A stretch of DNA of 64,000 bases from Rhodanobacteraceae bacterium (GCA_030123585.1 CP126120.1:1985001-2049000), one strand, 5' to 3'; counted from the stretch's first letter, positions 1 to 10,622 are shown. Numbers and translations: made by a program. The notes: a model not told the origin generated them from the letters alone.

Positions 1-1
1 G

Positions 2-190
2 CTGCTCGGTTGCGTGTTGGCTTATGCCTTGAATCTGCTCCTGATGAAATACTACGCCTTGCAGGTTTTGCCGCTGGGTTATTTGCTGGTTGGTGCATTG
101 ACGCTGTGGCTGATCGGTCAGCTTGCCGTGCTCGGTCCGGCATTGCGTGCCGCGGCCGTGCCGCCGGCGGTGGCGACGCGATCGGTGTGA
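2..190 (+). CDS. C-terminal end of an FtsX-type ABC transporter permease (partial)
   Basis: The window opens inside a gene read in frame from base 2 to the TGA at 188-190, giving 62 residues. They form a hydrophobic hairpin (two membrane segments around residues 1-20 and 25-45) and end in a short cytoplasmic tail with the GPALRAA and PPAVATRS pattern. That pattern is typical of the last helix and tail of FtsX/MacB-like permeases, which carry substrates such as lipoproteins, peptides or lipids out of the inner membrane with an ABC ATPase. The ATPase and most of the permease lie upstream of the window, so the substrate cannot be told. The next gene is on the other strand. Confidence 0.7.
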   Translation: MLGCVLAYALNLLLMKYYALQVLPLGYLLVGALTLWLIGQLAVLGPALRAAAVPPAVATRSV

Positions 191-416
191 CCCCGAAGCG
201 TGTGGAGCGCTGCTGGTCCGGGTTGCAGTGGAGTTGGCCGTCATCGCAGGGCTCGCTCGGCTGATGCAGGATCGGCCCGGCTGCGGCTTCCGGAAGTGCC
301 GCAAGCTGCTGCGGCGCAGCCGGTCAGGACAGGAAGTCCGTTCTGGTCTGCACGGAGCCGAGACACTGCCACCCGACGCACCCTTCGCTGCGCCGCGATC
401 AGGGACGATCGCAAAG

Positions 417-758
417 TTATGCACGCGAGACGACACCATCCCGCACTTGCACCCGCACCACGGTCAATGACTGGCCACGGCAGGGGCCGCCAACGCACAG
501 GCCGGCTTCGCGCAAGGCAAAGGTGGCGCCATGCACCGCGCAGGTCAGCTTGTCGTCCCTGACCAGGAACAGGCCGGGCGCGTAGTCCATGCGCCGTCCG
601 GCATGCGGGCAGACGTTCAGCCATGCCTGCACCGAATTGCCGTGCCGGGTCAGCAGCAGCGGTTCGCCCTCGGGATCGGGCGGATCGACGCCCAGCACGC
701 CGCCGTCGGGAATGTCGTCGAGGCGGCACAGGATCTCGTTGGGGGAGGCCATGTCCAT
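417..758 (-). CDS. Small Rieske [2Fe-2S] domain protein
   Basis: This 113-residue protein is essentially one Rieske domain. The two cluster-binding boxes are C50-P-H52 and C73-x2-H76, so all four ligands (two Cys, two His) are present. Small stand-alone Rieske proteins act as soluble ferredoxins for oxygenases or other redox enzymes. No oxygenase partner is nearby, so the partner is unknown. The ATG at 758 is preferred over the upstream in-frame codon because AGGAG sits 7 nt before it; a second ATG lies two codons further in. About 226 bp between this gene and the permease tail (191-416) holds nothing I can identify. Confidence 0.85.
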   Translation of the reverse strand: MDMASPNEILCRLDDIPDGGVLGVDPPDPEGEPLLLTRHGNSVQAWLNVCPHAGRRMDYAPGLFLVRDDKLTCAVHGATFALREAGLCVGGPCRGQSLTVVRVQVRDGVVSRA

Positions 759-835
759 GTACGACTCCTGGCACTTGTGGAAGACCGCGGTCGCCCGCAT
801 GGTTGGAGTGCCATTCTGCCACGCGGGTCGAATCC

Positions 836-1093
836 ATGCGCGCCGCCAATCTGTACGTTTCGCTGCCCCGCCATCCCTTGCTGCGCGCGCTGGCCGTGGT
901 CACGGGCGCCGTGCTGCTGGCCGGCCTTGCTGCCGCGGGACTGCTGATTGGCGCGGCGACGGTCGCCGTCGCGGCGCTGGTGATGCTGATCCGGCGCTGG
1001 CTGAACGCGCGCAATCCCCGCACGAGCGATCCCGGCATCATCGAAGGCGAGTTCACGGTGGTGCCGCGTTCATCGCTGCCGCGCGTGGACTGA
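836..1093 (+). CDS. Small membrane protein of unknown function
   Basis: This 85-residue protein has a short polar N-terminus, two closely spaced hydrophobic segments (about residues 14-50) rich in Ala, Leu and Val, then a basic stretch (RRWLNARN) and an acidic tail. It is probably an inner-membrane hairpin protein. The ATG at 836 lies just outside the divergent Rieske gene, and longer in-frame extensions would run antisense through that gene, so they were discarded. The protein is not recognised and no function is proposed. It ends 28 nt before the Ada-like gene on the same strand and may be transcribed with it. Confidence 0.5.
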   Translation: MRAANLYVSLPRHPLLRALAVVTGAVLLAGLAAAGLLIGAATVAVAALVMLIRRWLNARNPRTSDPGIIEGEFTVVPRSSLPRVD

Positions 1094-1121
1094 ACGCCGC
1101 CGCAAAAAACGGAGTGCGGGC

Positions 1122-2021
1122 ATGCGCCGCCCTCGCGATCCTGTACGCATGAACGCCAAACCCGACCTCGTTGCGAACACGCCCGACCCGGTCGACCGGG
1201 CCCGCGCCATCCTGGACCACGATGATCCCGCGCCGTCCCTGGCCGCACTGGCCGCGCGCGTGGGACTTTCGCCCGCGTGGCTGCAACGCCGTTTCAGGCA
1301 ACGCTTCGGCGTGTCGCCCGCGGAATACACCCGCGCACGGCGCTTCGGCGAATTCAAGCAGGCCCTGCGGGAAGGCGCGGACGTGACCGAGGCCGTGTAC
1401 GCAGCCGGCTTCGGATCGGGCAGCCGGGTCTACGAACACAGCGACCGCCTGCTCGGCATGCCGCCCACCCGCTACCGCGAAGGCGGCGCCGGCGTCGCGA
1501 TCCGCTACACCACGCTCGCCTGCCCGTTGGGCCGCGTGCTGGTGGCGGCGACCGCGCGCGGGCTGTGCGCGGTGACGCTGGGCGACGACGACGCGGCGCT
1601 GCTGGCGTCATTGCGCACGGAGTTCCCGCACGCCGACCTGACGCGCGTCGACGCCGGCCGCGACGAATGGCTGGCGGCCGTGGTCCATCGCATCGCCCGC
1701 CAGTTCGGCAGGCACGGCGGCGCGGACGATGCGCCGTTGCCGCCGCTCGACGTCGCGGCCAGCGCGTTCCAGTGGCGCGTATGGGAAGCGCTGACCCGCA
1801 TTCCCGCCGGCGAAACCCGCAGCTATGCGGACATCGCGCGCGCCATCGGCGAACCCGGCGCGGCGCGCGCGGTGGGTCGTGCCTGCGGCAGCAACAAGCT
1901 GGCGCTGATCGTGCCCTGCCACCGCGTGGTGCGTGCCGACGGCACGCCGGGCGGCTGGCGCTGGGGCGCCGCGCGCAAGCAGGCCTTGCTGGCACGGGAA
2001 CGGCGCGACGCGGAGCGTTGA
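1122..2021 (+). CDS. Ada-like AraC-type regulator fused to methylated-DNA-cysteine methyltransferase
   Basis: This 299-residue protein joins an AraC-type helix-turn-helix domain (about residues 25-120, with the GVSPAEYTRARR motif) to an O6-methylguanine-DNA methyltransferase domain (about 125-292). The latter has the suicide-acceptor box PCHRVV at 265-270, with Cys266 as acceptor. In E. coli Ada an N-terminal zinc domain senses methyl phosphotriesters. That domain is missing here, so repair of O6-alkylguanine is well supported, but methyl-triester sensing is not. The ATG at 1122 has GGAG 8 nt upstream; a second ATG at 1149 lacks a ribosome site. It may still control its own expression through the AraC-type domain. 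Confidence 0.9.
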   Translation: MRRPRDPVRMNAKPDLVANTPDPVDRARAILDHDDPAPSLAALAARVGLSPAWLQRRFRQRFGVSPAEYTRARRFGEFKQALREGADVTEAVYAAGFGSGSRVYEHSDRLLGMPPTRYREGGAGVAIRYTTLACPLGRVLVAATARGLCAVTLGDDDAALLASLRTEFPHADLTRVDAGRDEWLAAVVHRIARQFGRHGGADDAPLPPLDVAASAFQWRVWEALTRIPAGETRSYADIARAIGEPGAARAVGRACGSNKLALIVPCHRVVRADGTPGGWRWGAARKQALLARERRDAER

Positions 2022-2200
2022 ACATCGTTCAACACGGCATGCCGAAACTTTCATCACGGAAGCGACGTTCGCGCAACTCGGTCGAAAGTAGAATGACCGC
2101 ACGCCTCCCACCGGAGGCGTCATTCGTTGCAGGGCACCGTCGCCTTGCCGCGTTCCCGCCCCGCGACCGCATCCGTCCGTTTCCCCGCTATCCCACGATC

Positions 2201-3130
2201 ATGAACGACATCGCTGCTTCCGTTTCCGTCCAGGCCGTGCCGGAACGCCGCTGGCTGATTCCGCTGGCGCTGCTGGCGGTGTACGTGATCTGGGGCTCGA
2301 CCTATCTCGGCATCCGGATCGGACTGACCGGTTTCCCGCCGTTCGCGATGGCCGCGATCCGTTTCTTCGTCGCCGGCATCGCGATGTACGCGTGGCTGCG
2401 CCTGCGCGGCGCGCCGTCACCGACCCGCCGTCAATGGCGCAACGCGGCGATCACGGGCGTGCTGTTGCTGCTGTTCGGCAACGGCCTCGTGTGTTTCGCC
2501 GAACAGAGCGTGGCGTCGGGCGTGGCGGCGGTCGCGATCGCGAGCGAACCCCTGTTCGTGGCGCTGGTCCTGTTCGCTTACCGCGAGCGGCCCAGCCGCG
2601 CCGAAGTCGCCGGACTGGTGGTGGGTTTCCTCGGCGTGCTGGTGTTGAACAGCGGCGGCGCGATGCGCGCGGCGCCGTGGGCTGCAGTGGCGTTGCTGGT
2701 GGCGACCGCCGCGTGGGCGTTCGGATCGATCTGGAGCCGCCGCCAGGACATGCCGGAAGGCCCGATGAACGTGGCCGCGCAGATGCTGTGCGCGGCGCCC
2801 GCGCTGGCGTTGACGGCGTGGCTGACCGGCGAGCGGGTGCCCGCGCATCCGCCCGCGGCTTCGATCATGGCGCTCGCGTATCTCGCCGTGTTCGGATCGA
2901 TCATCGGCTTCTCCGCCTACCTGTTCCTGGTCAGGCACGCGCGGCCCACGCTCACCGCGAGCTACGCCTACGTGAATCCGCCGGTGGCGGTATTGCTCGG
3001 CGCGCTGATCGCGGGCGAGCGCGTGGGCGCGGCGGAACTCGCCGGCATGGTGGTGATCCTGGTCGGCGTGGCGATCATCACCCTCGCGCATACAGGCCGC
3101 AGCAAGCCGCGCCCAACCGGCACGGAGTAA
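2201..3130 (+). CDS. yedA: EamA-family drug/metabolite exporter (YedA-like)
   Basis: This 309-residue integral membrane protein has ten predicted helices arranged as two EamA repeats, near residues 20-150 and 160-295. The first helix carries the family pattern YVIWGSTYLGIRIG, and the section FAEQSVASGVAAV closely resembles E. coli YedA. EamA proteins export amino acids, metabolites or drugs by proton-driven transport; the substrate here is unknown. The ATG at 2201 begins the conserved N-terminus. About 180 bp upstream, after the Ada-like gene, holds only a weak TAGAAT box near 2088. The gene is followed closely by lpxO. Confidence 0.82.
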   Translation: MNDIAASVSVQAVPERRWLIPLALLAVYVIWGSTYLGIRIGLTGFPPFAMAAIRFFVAGIAMYAWLRLRGAPSPTRRQWRNAAITGVLLLLFGNGLVCFAEQSVASGVAAVAIASEPLFVALVLFAYRERPSRAEVAGLVVGFLGVLVLNSGGAMRAAPWAAVALLVATAAWAFGSIWSRRQDMPEGPMNVAAQMLCAAPALALTAWLTGERVPAHPPAASIMALAYLAVFGSIIGFSAYLFLVRHARPTLTASYAYVNPPVAVLLGALIAGERVGAAELAGMVVILVGVAIITLAHTGRSKPRPTGTE

Positions 3131-3168
3131 AATCCGGCCGGTTCGATGCACGCCGTTCCGTTTCCGTC

Positions 3169-4089
3169 ATGCTCAAGTGGATCGTCCTGGCCATCCTCGT
3201 CGCGTGCGCGCTGTACGTGCACTTTCGCGGCAAGGTGCGGCACCGGTTCCTGCGCCAGATCACCGACCATTCCACGTTCATGGCGCCGATCAACGTGCTG
3301 ATGTACGCGTTCTCGCGCGTGCCGGCGACGCCCTATCTCGCGCCCGCCGATTTTCCGGAGCTCGAAAACCTGCGCAGCCACTGGCAGGTCATCCGCGACG
3401 AGGCGATCGCGCTGGCGAAGGCCAGCCACATCAAGGCCAGCGACCAGTACAACGACGCCGGCTTCCATTCGTTCTTCCGCACCGGCTGGAAGCGCTTTTA
3501 CCTGAAGTGGTACGACGACGCGCCGCATCCGTCGGCGCTGCAACTGTGCCCGCGCACCGTCGAGATCCTGAAAAGCTCGCCCAACATCAAGGCGGCCGCG
3601 TTCACCCAGTTGCCGCCCGGCAGCCAGCTCGGCAAGCACCGCGATCCGTTCGCGGGCTCGTTGCGCTATCACCTGGGATTGATCACGCCCAACGACGATC
3701 GTTGCTGGATCAAGGTCGACGGCAAGCCGTACAGTTGGCGCGACGGCGAGGGCGTGGTGTTCGACGAAACCTACATCCACTGGGCCGCCAACGAAACCGA
3801 CCAGGATCGCATCATCCTGTTCTGCGACCTCGAGCGGCCGATGAAATATCGCTGGGCCACGGCCATCAACCATTTCGTCGCGCGCACGTTGCTGCACGCC
3901 GGCGCCTCGCCCAACGCCGAGGGCGACCGCACCGGCAGCGTCAACAAGATCTTCAAGTATGCCTATGCGATCCGCCGCGTCGGCAAGAAACTGAAGAAGC
4001 GCAACCGCAAGCTGTACTACGCGGCCAAGTGGTCGATCCTTGCGGTGATCCTCGCCGCGATCTTCCTGCCGTGGCGCCGCTGGTGGTGA
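3169..4089 (+). CDS. lpxO: Aspartyl/asparaginyl beta-hydroxylase family protein, probably lipid A hydroxylase LpxO
   Basis: This 306-residue protein is predicted to be an Fe(II)/2-oxoglutarate dioxygenase. It has an N-terminal membrane helix (residues 3-18), a soluble domain with H157-x-D159 and H204 as likely iron ligands and R214 as a candidate 2-oxoglutarate contact, and a second hydrophobic helix close to the basic C-terminus. This anchored layout and length match LpxO, which 2-hydroxylates a secondary acyl chain of lipid A at the inner membrane. The same fold also includes protein-type Asp/Asn hydroxylases, so the substrate is inferred from family likeness. It starts 38 nt after the EamA exporter stop. 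Confidence 0.78.
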   Translation: MLKWIVLAILVACALYVHFRGKVRHRFLRQITDHSTFMAPINVLMYAFSRVPATPYLAPADFPELENLRSHWQVIRDEAIALAKASHIKASDQYNDAGFHSFFRTGWKRFYLKWYDDAPHPSALQLCPRTVEILKSSPNIKAAAFTQLPPGSQLGKHRDPFAGSLRYHLGLITPNDDRCWIKVDGKPYSWRDGEGVVFDETYIHWAANETDQDRIILFCDLERPMKYRWATAINHFVARTLLHAGASPNAEGDRTGSVNKIFKYAYAIRRVGKKLKKRNRKLYYAAKWSILAVILAAIFLPWRRWW

Positions 4090-4105
4090 CGCGGCGCAGC
4101 CGGCG

Positions 4106-5524
<1,419 letters not shown>

Positions 5525-5604
5525 TGATCCTCCTGATCGGCCGATTATGCGGGATGCGCGCCGGGTTTGCCGGGGGCGCGCGAAACCCCGACAATTCAAG
5601 GATC

Positions 5605-5651
5605 GTAGGAGCCTGCATGCAGGCGACGTTCGCGAGCACGCTCGCTCCTAC
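5605..5651. repeat. REP pair upstream of the ETF-QO gene
   Basis: Two opposed 22-nt REP elements lie 3 nt apart. The first (5605-5626, + orientation) has head GTAGGAG, stem CCTGCATGCAGG and tail CGA. The second (5630-5651, - orientation) has stem CGAGCGTGCTCG between the same head and tail. They sit in the divergent gap between the amidase and ETF-QO genes, ending 21 nt before the ETF-QO start. They may form a strong cruciform or mRNA hairpin in that leader. Confidence 0.8.
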
Positions 5652-5672
5652 CAGGCCACGGTGGAGAGAACC

Positions 5673-7325
5673 ATGAGCGAACGCGAAACGATGGAATACG
5701 ACGTGGTCGTGGTGGGTGCCGGGCCATCCGGCCTCGCCTTCGCGATCCGGCTGAAGCAGCTCAAGCCCGGCACGCGCGTGTGCGTCATCGAAAAGGCCTC
5801 GACCGTCGGCGCGCAGATCCTGTCGGGCGCGGTGATCGAACCCGCACCGCTGGATGCGCTGTTACCCAAGTGGCGCGACAACCCACCGCCGATCTGCGTA
5901 CCCGCCGCGCACGACGAATTCCTGCTGCTGCGCGATGCGAAGCGCGCGCTGAAACTCCCCACCCCGCCGCAGATGCACAACGCCGGCAACTTCATCGTCT
6001 CGCTGGGTGCGCTGTGCGCGTGGCTGGCGCCGCAGGCCGAAGCGCTGGGTGTGGACGTCTTTCCCGGCTTCGCCGCCGCCGATGCGGTGTTCGACGCCAA
6101 CGGCGCGGTCGCGGGCGTGCGCATCGGCGACATGGGCGTGGCCAAGGACGGCTCGCACAAACCGGGCTACACGCAGGGCATCGACATCCTGGCCAGGCTC
6201 ACCGTGCTGGCCGAAGGCTGCCGCGGCAGCGTCAGCAAGACACTGATCGCGAAATACGGGCTCGACCAGGACTGCGATCCGCAAACCTACGGCATCGGCC
6301 TGAAGGAGTTGTGGCAATTGCCCGCGGGCCGCGTGCAGCCCGGCCATATCACCCACACCATCGGCTGGCCGCTGGATTCGAAAACCTACGGCGGCAGTTT
6401 CATCTACCAACTGGACAAGGACCGCATCGCGATCGGCTTCGTCGCGGGGCTGGATTATTCCGACCCGCTGTTCCGGCCGTGGGAAGCGTTCCAGCAACTG
6501 AAGGCCCACGCGCGGATCGCGCCGCTTTTGGAAGGCGGGCAGATCGTGTCCGCCGGCGCGCGCGCGCTGATCGAGGGCGGCATCCAGTCGCTGCCGAAAG
6601 TCGAAATGCCGGGCGCGCTGCTGATCGGCGACGCGGCGGGCCTGATGAACGTGCCCAAGATCAAGGGCACGCACCAGGCGATCCGTTCGGGCATGCTGGC
6701 GGCCGAACACTTCGCGGAAACCCAGTCCGGAGCGGGTTTCGATGCGCGCCTGCGCGCATCGAACATCGCGAAGGAATTGCACAAGGTGCGCAACATCCGC
6801 CCCGGTTTCCACGGCGGATTGTGGCGCGGGTTGTTCAATGCCGCGTGGGAAACCGCGACCGTCGGCCTGTCGCCATGGACGCTGAAGAACCACGCCGACT
6901 GGTCGTCGCTGGACAAGCTCGATCAGCCGGCGACGAAGGCAAACCGTCCCGGACCGAATGCAACCTCGCCGCGCGAGCCCGGCTGGATCGAACGCACACT
7001 GCCGCCACGCGACCGCCTCGCCGGCGTGTATTTCGCCGCGACCGAACACGACGAGGACCAGCCGGTGCACCTGAAGGTGCCGGACACCTCGATTTGCGTG
7101 GAACGCTGCACCATCGAATACGGCAATCCATGCACGCGTTTCTGCCCCGCCGCCGTGTACGAAATGGTCGAGGACAGAGGCAGCGACGGCAGCACGTCGC
7201 TGCGCCTGCAGATCAATTCCGCCAACTGCGTGCACTGCAAGACCTGCGACATCAAGGACCCCTACGAGAACATCATCTGGACCACGCCCGAAGGCGGTTC
7301 CGGGCCGAACTACCAGAACCTGTAA
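5673..7325 (+). CDS. Electron transfer flavoprotein-ubiquinone oxidoreductase
   Basis: This 550-residue enzyme accepts electrons from ETF and passes them to ubiquinone at the inner membrane, linking fatty-acid and amino-acid oxidation to the respiratory chain. It begins with an FAD-binding Rossmann motif (VVVGAGPSG, residues 12-20). A second FAD motif, LIGDAAGLMN, lies in the middle. The C-terminal ferredoxin-like part has the 4Fe-4S ligands in the CTRFCP and CVHCKTCD segments. Length and the end motif DPYENIIW match the family. The ATG at 5673 follows GGAGAG. The partner genes etfB and etfA lie 3.4 kb downstream rather than adjacent, and both sites carry the same unusual REP subtype. Confidence 0.96.
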   Translation: MSERETMEYDVVVVGAGPSGLAFAIRLKQLKPGTRVCVIEKASTVGAQILSGAVIEPAPLDALLPKWRDNPPPICVPAAHDEFLLLRDAKRALKLPTPPQMHNAGNFIVSLGALCAWLAPQAEALGVDVFPGFAAADAVFDANGAVAGVRIGDMGVAKDGSHKPGYTQGIDILARLTVLAEGCRGSVSKTLIAKYGLDQDCDPQTYGIGLKELWQLPAGRVQPGHITHTIGWPLDSKTYGGSFIYQLDKDRIAIGFVAGLDYSDPLFRPWEAFQQLKAHARIAPLLEGGQIVSAGARALIEGGIQSLPKVEMPGALLIGDAAGLMNVPKIKGTHQAIRSGMLAAEHFAETQSGAGFDARLRASNIAKELHKVRNIRPGFHGGLWRGLFNAAWETATVGLSPWTLKNHADWSSLDKLDQPATKANRPGPNATSPREPGWIERTLPPRDRLAGVYFAATEHDEDQPVHLKVPDTSICVERCTIEYGNPCTRFCPAAVYEMVEDRGSDGSTSLRLQINSANCVHCKTCDIKDPYENIIWTTPEGGSGPNYQNL

Positions 7326-7378
7326 TTTCGCCTGGAGGAACGGCTAGACTCCCCGGACCACACCGAGGAGGGTCGGTC

Positions 7379-9571
7379 ATGCGTTCCACACGTTTCGCCG
7401 TGGTCCCCGGTTGCATCCTTGCACTCGCACTGGCCGCGCCGGCATCTGCCCAACGCGCGGCCGATCCACTGGCACCGCTCGGGGTGGGCGCACCGCCACG
7501 CACCGCCCCGGTCAAGCCGGTGACCGAAACCCTGTGGGGCGTGAAGGTCACCGACGACTATCGCTACATGGAGAAACTCGATCCCGCGACGCTCGCGTGG
7601 ATGAAGGGCGAAGGCGCGTACACGCGCAAGGTGCTGGACGCCATCTCGCCGCTGAGCGCGTTGCAGAAGCGCGTATCCGCGTTCACCGGCAGCTTCGGAT
7701 TCGTGCAGGGTTTCGTGTCGTACGGCGGGCGCGACTTCTACGAGGAACGCGCGCCCGGCGCCGATGACTTCGACCTGATGGTGCGCGACCACACCGGCAC
7801 CCGCAAGCTCATCGACATCGCCGCGCTGCGCAAGCAACACGGCGACAAGCCGTACGCGATCAACTGGTTCCTGCCTTCGCCGGACGGCAGCAAGGTCGCC
7901 GTCGGCGTCTCCGAGGGCGGTTCGGAAGACGCATCGATCACCGTGTATGACGCGGCAACCGGCAAGTCCATCGCCGGCCCGCTGGATCGCGCGCGCTTCG
8001 GAGCCACTGCCTGGAGCGCCGATTCGAAGACGGTCTATTTCAACCGCCTCGCGAAACTGAAACCCGGCGCGCCGGAAACCGACACCTACAAGAACTCCAC
8101 CCTCGACGCGTGGGACCTCTCGGGCCAGCCCGTCAGCCTGCTCGGCACCAGCGCCGGCCACGGACCGAAGTTCGCGCCCGAGGAGTTCCCCGTCCTGATG
8201 GTCGTGCCCGGCGCGAAGGCCGCGCTTGCGCTGTCGATCAACGGCGTGCAGAACGAAGGGAAAGCATGGACGACGCCGGCCGCCGACGCCGCGAATCCGA
8301 AAGCCACGTGGGCGCCCCTGTTCGACCGTCGCGACGGCGTGACGCTGGCCGGCATGCGCGGCGACACGGTCTTCCTGCTTTCGCACCAGGACGCGCCGAC
8401 GTTCAAGGTGCTGCAACTGAAGGCCGGCGAACCGCTGGCATCGGCGAAGACATTGGTGCCCGCGCGGCCCGACCGCGTCATCGAATCCTTCTACGCGGCA
8501 TCGGACGCGCTGTACGTGCTGGCGCGCAAGGGCGCGTACTCGGAATTGCTGCGCGTGCCCGCCGGCAGCGACAAGATCGAGCAGGTGGCGTTGCCGGTCG
8601 AAGGGCACATCGGCGAGGCCTTCGCCGATCCGCGCCAGCCCGGGCTCACGCTGGAACTGTCGAGCTGGGTGGTGCAGCCGGCGTATCTGCACTACGACCC
8701 TGCCTCGCAAAAGTTCGCACCGCTGGACGTCGGTCATCCCGGCGACATGGACGCCGCCGCGTTCAAGGTGAGCGATCTTGCGGCGAAGGCGAAAGACGGC
8801 GCTATGGTGCCGCTCAGCCTGATCCAGCCGAAGGATGCCAAGGGGCCGCAGATCACGCTGGTCGAAGCGTACGGTTCGTACGGCATTTCGAATCTTGCGG
8901 ACTTCAGCACGCGACGCGCGGCGGCGATGCGCGAAGGCATCGCGTATGGCATCTGCCACGTGCGCGGCGGCGGCGAGAAGGGCGAGGCGTGGCGGCTCGG
9001 TGGCAAGGATGCCAACAAGCACAACACCTGGCAGGACCTGATCGCCTGCGGCGAGGACCTGATCGCGCGCGGCGTCACGACGAAGGACAAGCTCTTCATC
9101 ATCGGCGGCTCGGCCGGCGGCATCACCATGGGCCGCGCGATGACCGAGCGCCCCGACCTGTTCGCCGGCGTGATCGACCTGGTGCCGGCGGCCAATACCC
9201 TGCGCGCCGAGTTCTCGCCCAACGGCCCGCCCAACATTCCCGAATTCGGCAGCGTGAAGACGAAGCAAGGCTTCGAGAACCTGTACGCGATGGATTCGAT
9301 CCAGCACGTGAAGCACGGCGTCACGTATCCCGCGGTGATGATCACGACGGGACTCAACGATCCGCGCGTCTCACCATGGGAGCCCGCCAAGTTCGCCGCC
9401 GCGCTGCAGGCATCGGGCACACCGAACCCGGTATTGCTGCGCATCGACGCGCAAGCCGGCCACGGCATCGGCTCGACCCGCACCCAGACCGACTTGCTCA
9501 CCGCCGACTGGATCGCGTTCATGAAATGGCGCGCAGGCGTGCCTGGCTGGCGACCCGACCACGCGGACTGA
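7379..9571 (+). CDS. Secreted prolyl oligopeptidase family (S9) serine peptidase
   Basis: This 730-residue protein has an N-terminal signal peptide (about 24 residues ending at ASA-Q) and is predicted to be periplasmic or secreted. The first part is an S9 beta-propeller; the C-terminal third is an alpha/beta hydrolase. The catalytic triad can be placed at Ser578 (GGSAGG), Asp661 (NDPRV) and His695 (GHGIG). The GICHVRGGGEKGE segment before the serine is typical of prolyl oligopeptidases, which cut small peptides after proline. The start follows GAGGAGG. It sits between ETF-QO and an ATP-grasp gene, with no obvious link to either. Confidence 0.92.
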   Translation: MRSTRFAVVPGCILALALAAPASAQRAADPLAPLGVGAPPRTAPVKPVTETLWGVKVTDDYRYMEKLDPATLAWMKGEGAYTRKVLDAISPLSALQKRVSAFTGSFGFVQGFVSYGGRDFYEERAPGADDFDLMVRDHTGTRKLIDIAALRKQHGDKPYAINWFLPSPDGSKVAVGVSEGGSEDASITVYDAATGKSIAGPLDRARFGATAWSADSKTVYFNRLAKLKPGAPETDTYKNSTLDAWDLSGQPVSLLGTSAGHGPKFAPEEFPVLMVVPGAKAALALSINGVQNEGKAWTTPAADAANPKATWAPLFDRRDGVTLAGMRGDTVFLLSHQDAPTFKVLQLKAGEPLASAKTLVPARPDRVIESFYAASDALYVLARKGAYSELLRVPAGSDKIEQVALPVEGHIGEAFADPRQPGLTLELSSWVVQPAYLHYDPASQKFAPLDVGHPGDMDAAAFKVSDLAAKAKDGAMVPLSLIQPKDAKGPQITLVEAYGSYGISNLADFSTRRAAAMREGIAYGICHVRGGGEKGEAWRLGGKDANKHNTWQDLIACGEDLIARGVTTKDKLFIIGGSAGGITMGRAMTERPDLFAGVIDLVPAANTLRAEFSPNGPPNIPEFGSVKTKQGFENLYAMDSIQHVKHGVTYPAVMITTGLNDPRVSPWEPAKFAAALQASGTPNPVLLRIDAQAGHGIGSTRTQTDLLTADWIAFMKWRAGVPGWRPDHAD

Positions 9572-9612
9572 CCTTGGCAACGCGTTGCCCGTACCACCCG
9601 AAAGCCTGTGAA

Positions 9613-9648
9613 CCCCTCTCCCTCCGGGAGAGGGGCAGGGGTGAGGGT
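9613..9648. repeat. CCCCTCTCC-type palindromic repeat
   Basis: A 23-nt palindrome (9613-9635, stem CCCCTCTCCC paired with GGGAGAGGGG) is followed by CAGGGGTGAGGG. It lies in the 151-bp gap after the peptidase gene and could end its transcript, although no T-run follows. It does not share the GTAGGAG head, so it belongs to another repeat family. Similar sequences are common between genes of many proteobacteria. Confidence 0.7.
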
Positions 9649-9722
9649 CCGGCGACAAAGGATGCGATGGTCAGCACTTGTGACCATGCTAGCCTGCGTC
9701 GATTTCTGCGCCCTCGATTCCG

Positions 9723-10622
9723 ATGAGCAACCTCTGCATCGCCCTTGTCACCGCGCGCGCTGCACGCGGCACCGACCATGACATGCTGCCGCTGCTGGCG
9801 GCGCTGCGCGATGCCGGCGCGGATGCGCACGAAGTGGATTGGGATGATGACGGCATCGACTGGCCCAGGTTCGATCTCGCGCTGCTGCGCTCGACCTGGG
9901 ATTACTTCGAACGGTTGCCGGATTTCCTCGCATGGGCGGAACACGTGTCGCGGCAAACACGCCTGCTGAATCCGCTCGACGTGATCCGCTGGAACAGCGA
10001 CAAGCATTACCTCGCGGACCTGGAAGACGCCGGCGTGCCCGTGGTGCCGAGCACGTTCATCGAATCCGGCGATAACCCGCTACCCATCATCGATGCCTTG
10101 CTCGCAGCGCATTTGGCCGCGCGCGACATCGTGGTGAAGCCGGCCGTGGGCGCAGGTTCGCGCGATGCCCAACGTCACGCGCGGGGCGATCACGATGCAA
10201 TCCTCGCGCATGTGCAACGGTTGCTCGCGAAAAGCCGCAGCGTGCTGCTGCAACCCTACCTCGACCGCGTGGACGAGCACGGCGAAACCGCGCTGCTGTT
10301 TTTCGACGGCACGTTTTCGCACGCGATCCGCAAGGGACCGCTGCTGAAGCGTGGCGAAGGCTCGACCACCGGCCTGTACGCGGAGGAAACCATCACGCCG
10401 CGCACACCGTCCGCCGATGAACTCGAAGTCGCACAACGCGCACTCGCAGCGATTCCGTTCGCGCGACCATTGTTGTATGCGCGCGTCGACCTGATCCATG
10501 ACGATGATGGCTCGCCGCGCCTGCTGGAACTGGAACTGGTCGAGCCTTCGGTATTCGCCGCGCACGCCGAAGGCGCGGCGGCGCGTTTCGCACAAGCGAT
10601 CATGCACCGCGTACATGCCTGA
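9723..10622 (+). CDS. ATP-grasp domain protein, function unknown
   Basis: This 299-residue protein has an ATP-grasp layout. It has an N-terminal pre-ATP-grasp part with the LLRSTWDYFER motif (near residues 59-69), a central nucleotide-binding part (IVVKPAVGAGSRDA, near 139-152) and a metal-binding C-terminal end with LLELELVEPS. This resembles glutathione-synthetase/RimK-like ligases, which join a carboxylate to an amine or thiol with ATP. Relatives are often annotated simply as ATP-grasp proteins, so the substrates are unknown. It is separated by about 100 bp from etfB and probably has no functional tie to it. Confidence 0.85.
   Translation: MSNLCIALVTARAARGTDHDMLPLLAALRDAGADAHEVDWDDDGIDWPRFDLALLRSTWDYFERLPDFLAWAEHVSRQTRLLNPLDVIRWNSDKHYLADLEDAGVPVVPSTFIESGDNPLPIIDALLAAHLAARDIVVKPAVGAGSRDAQRHARGDHDAILAHVQRLLAKSRSVLLQPYLDRVDEHGETALLFFDGTFSHAIRKGPLLKRGEGSTTGLYAEETITPRTPSADELEVAQRALAAIPFARPLLYARVDLIHDDDGSPRLLELELVEPSVFAAHAEGAAARFAQAIMHRVHA

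Noticed and set aside
191..416. RNA gene in the first intergenic gap
   Set aside because: No cloverleaf, conserved loop or strong terminator was seen; it is left unassigned.
241..1248. 335-codon minus-strand frame across the Rieske gene and the small membrane gene
   Set aside because: It runs in another frame through both supported genes and shows no domain.
7310..9316. 668-codon frame antisense to the prolyl oligopeptidase
   Set aside because: The plus strand has a signal peptide, a catalytic triad and a ribosome site; the antisense frame has none of these.
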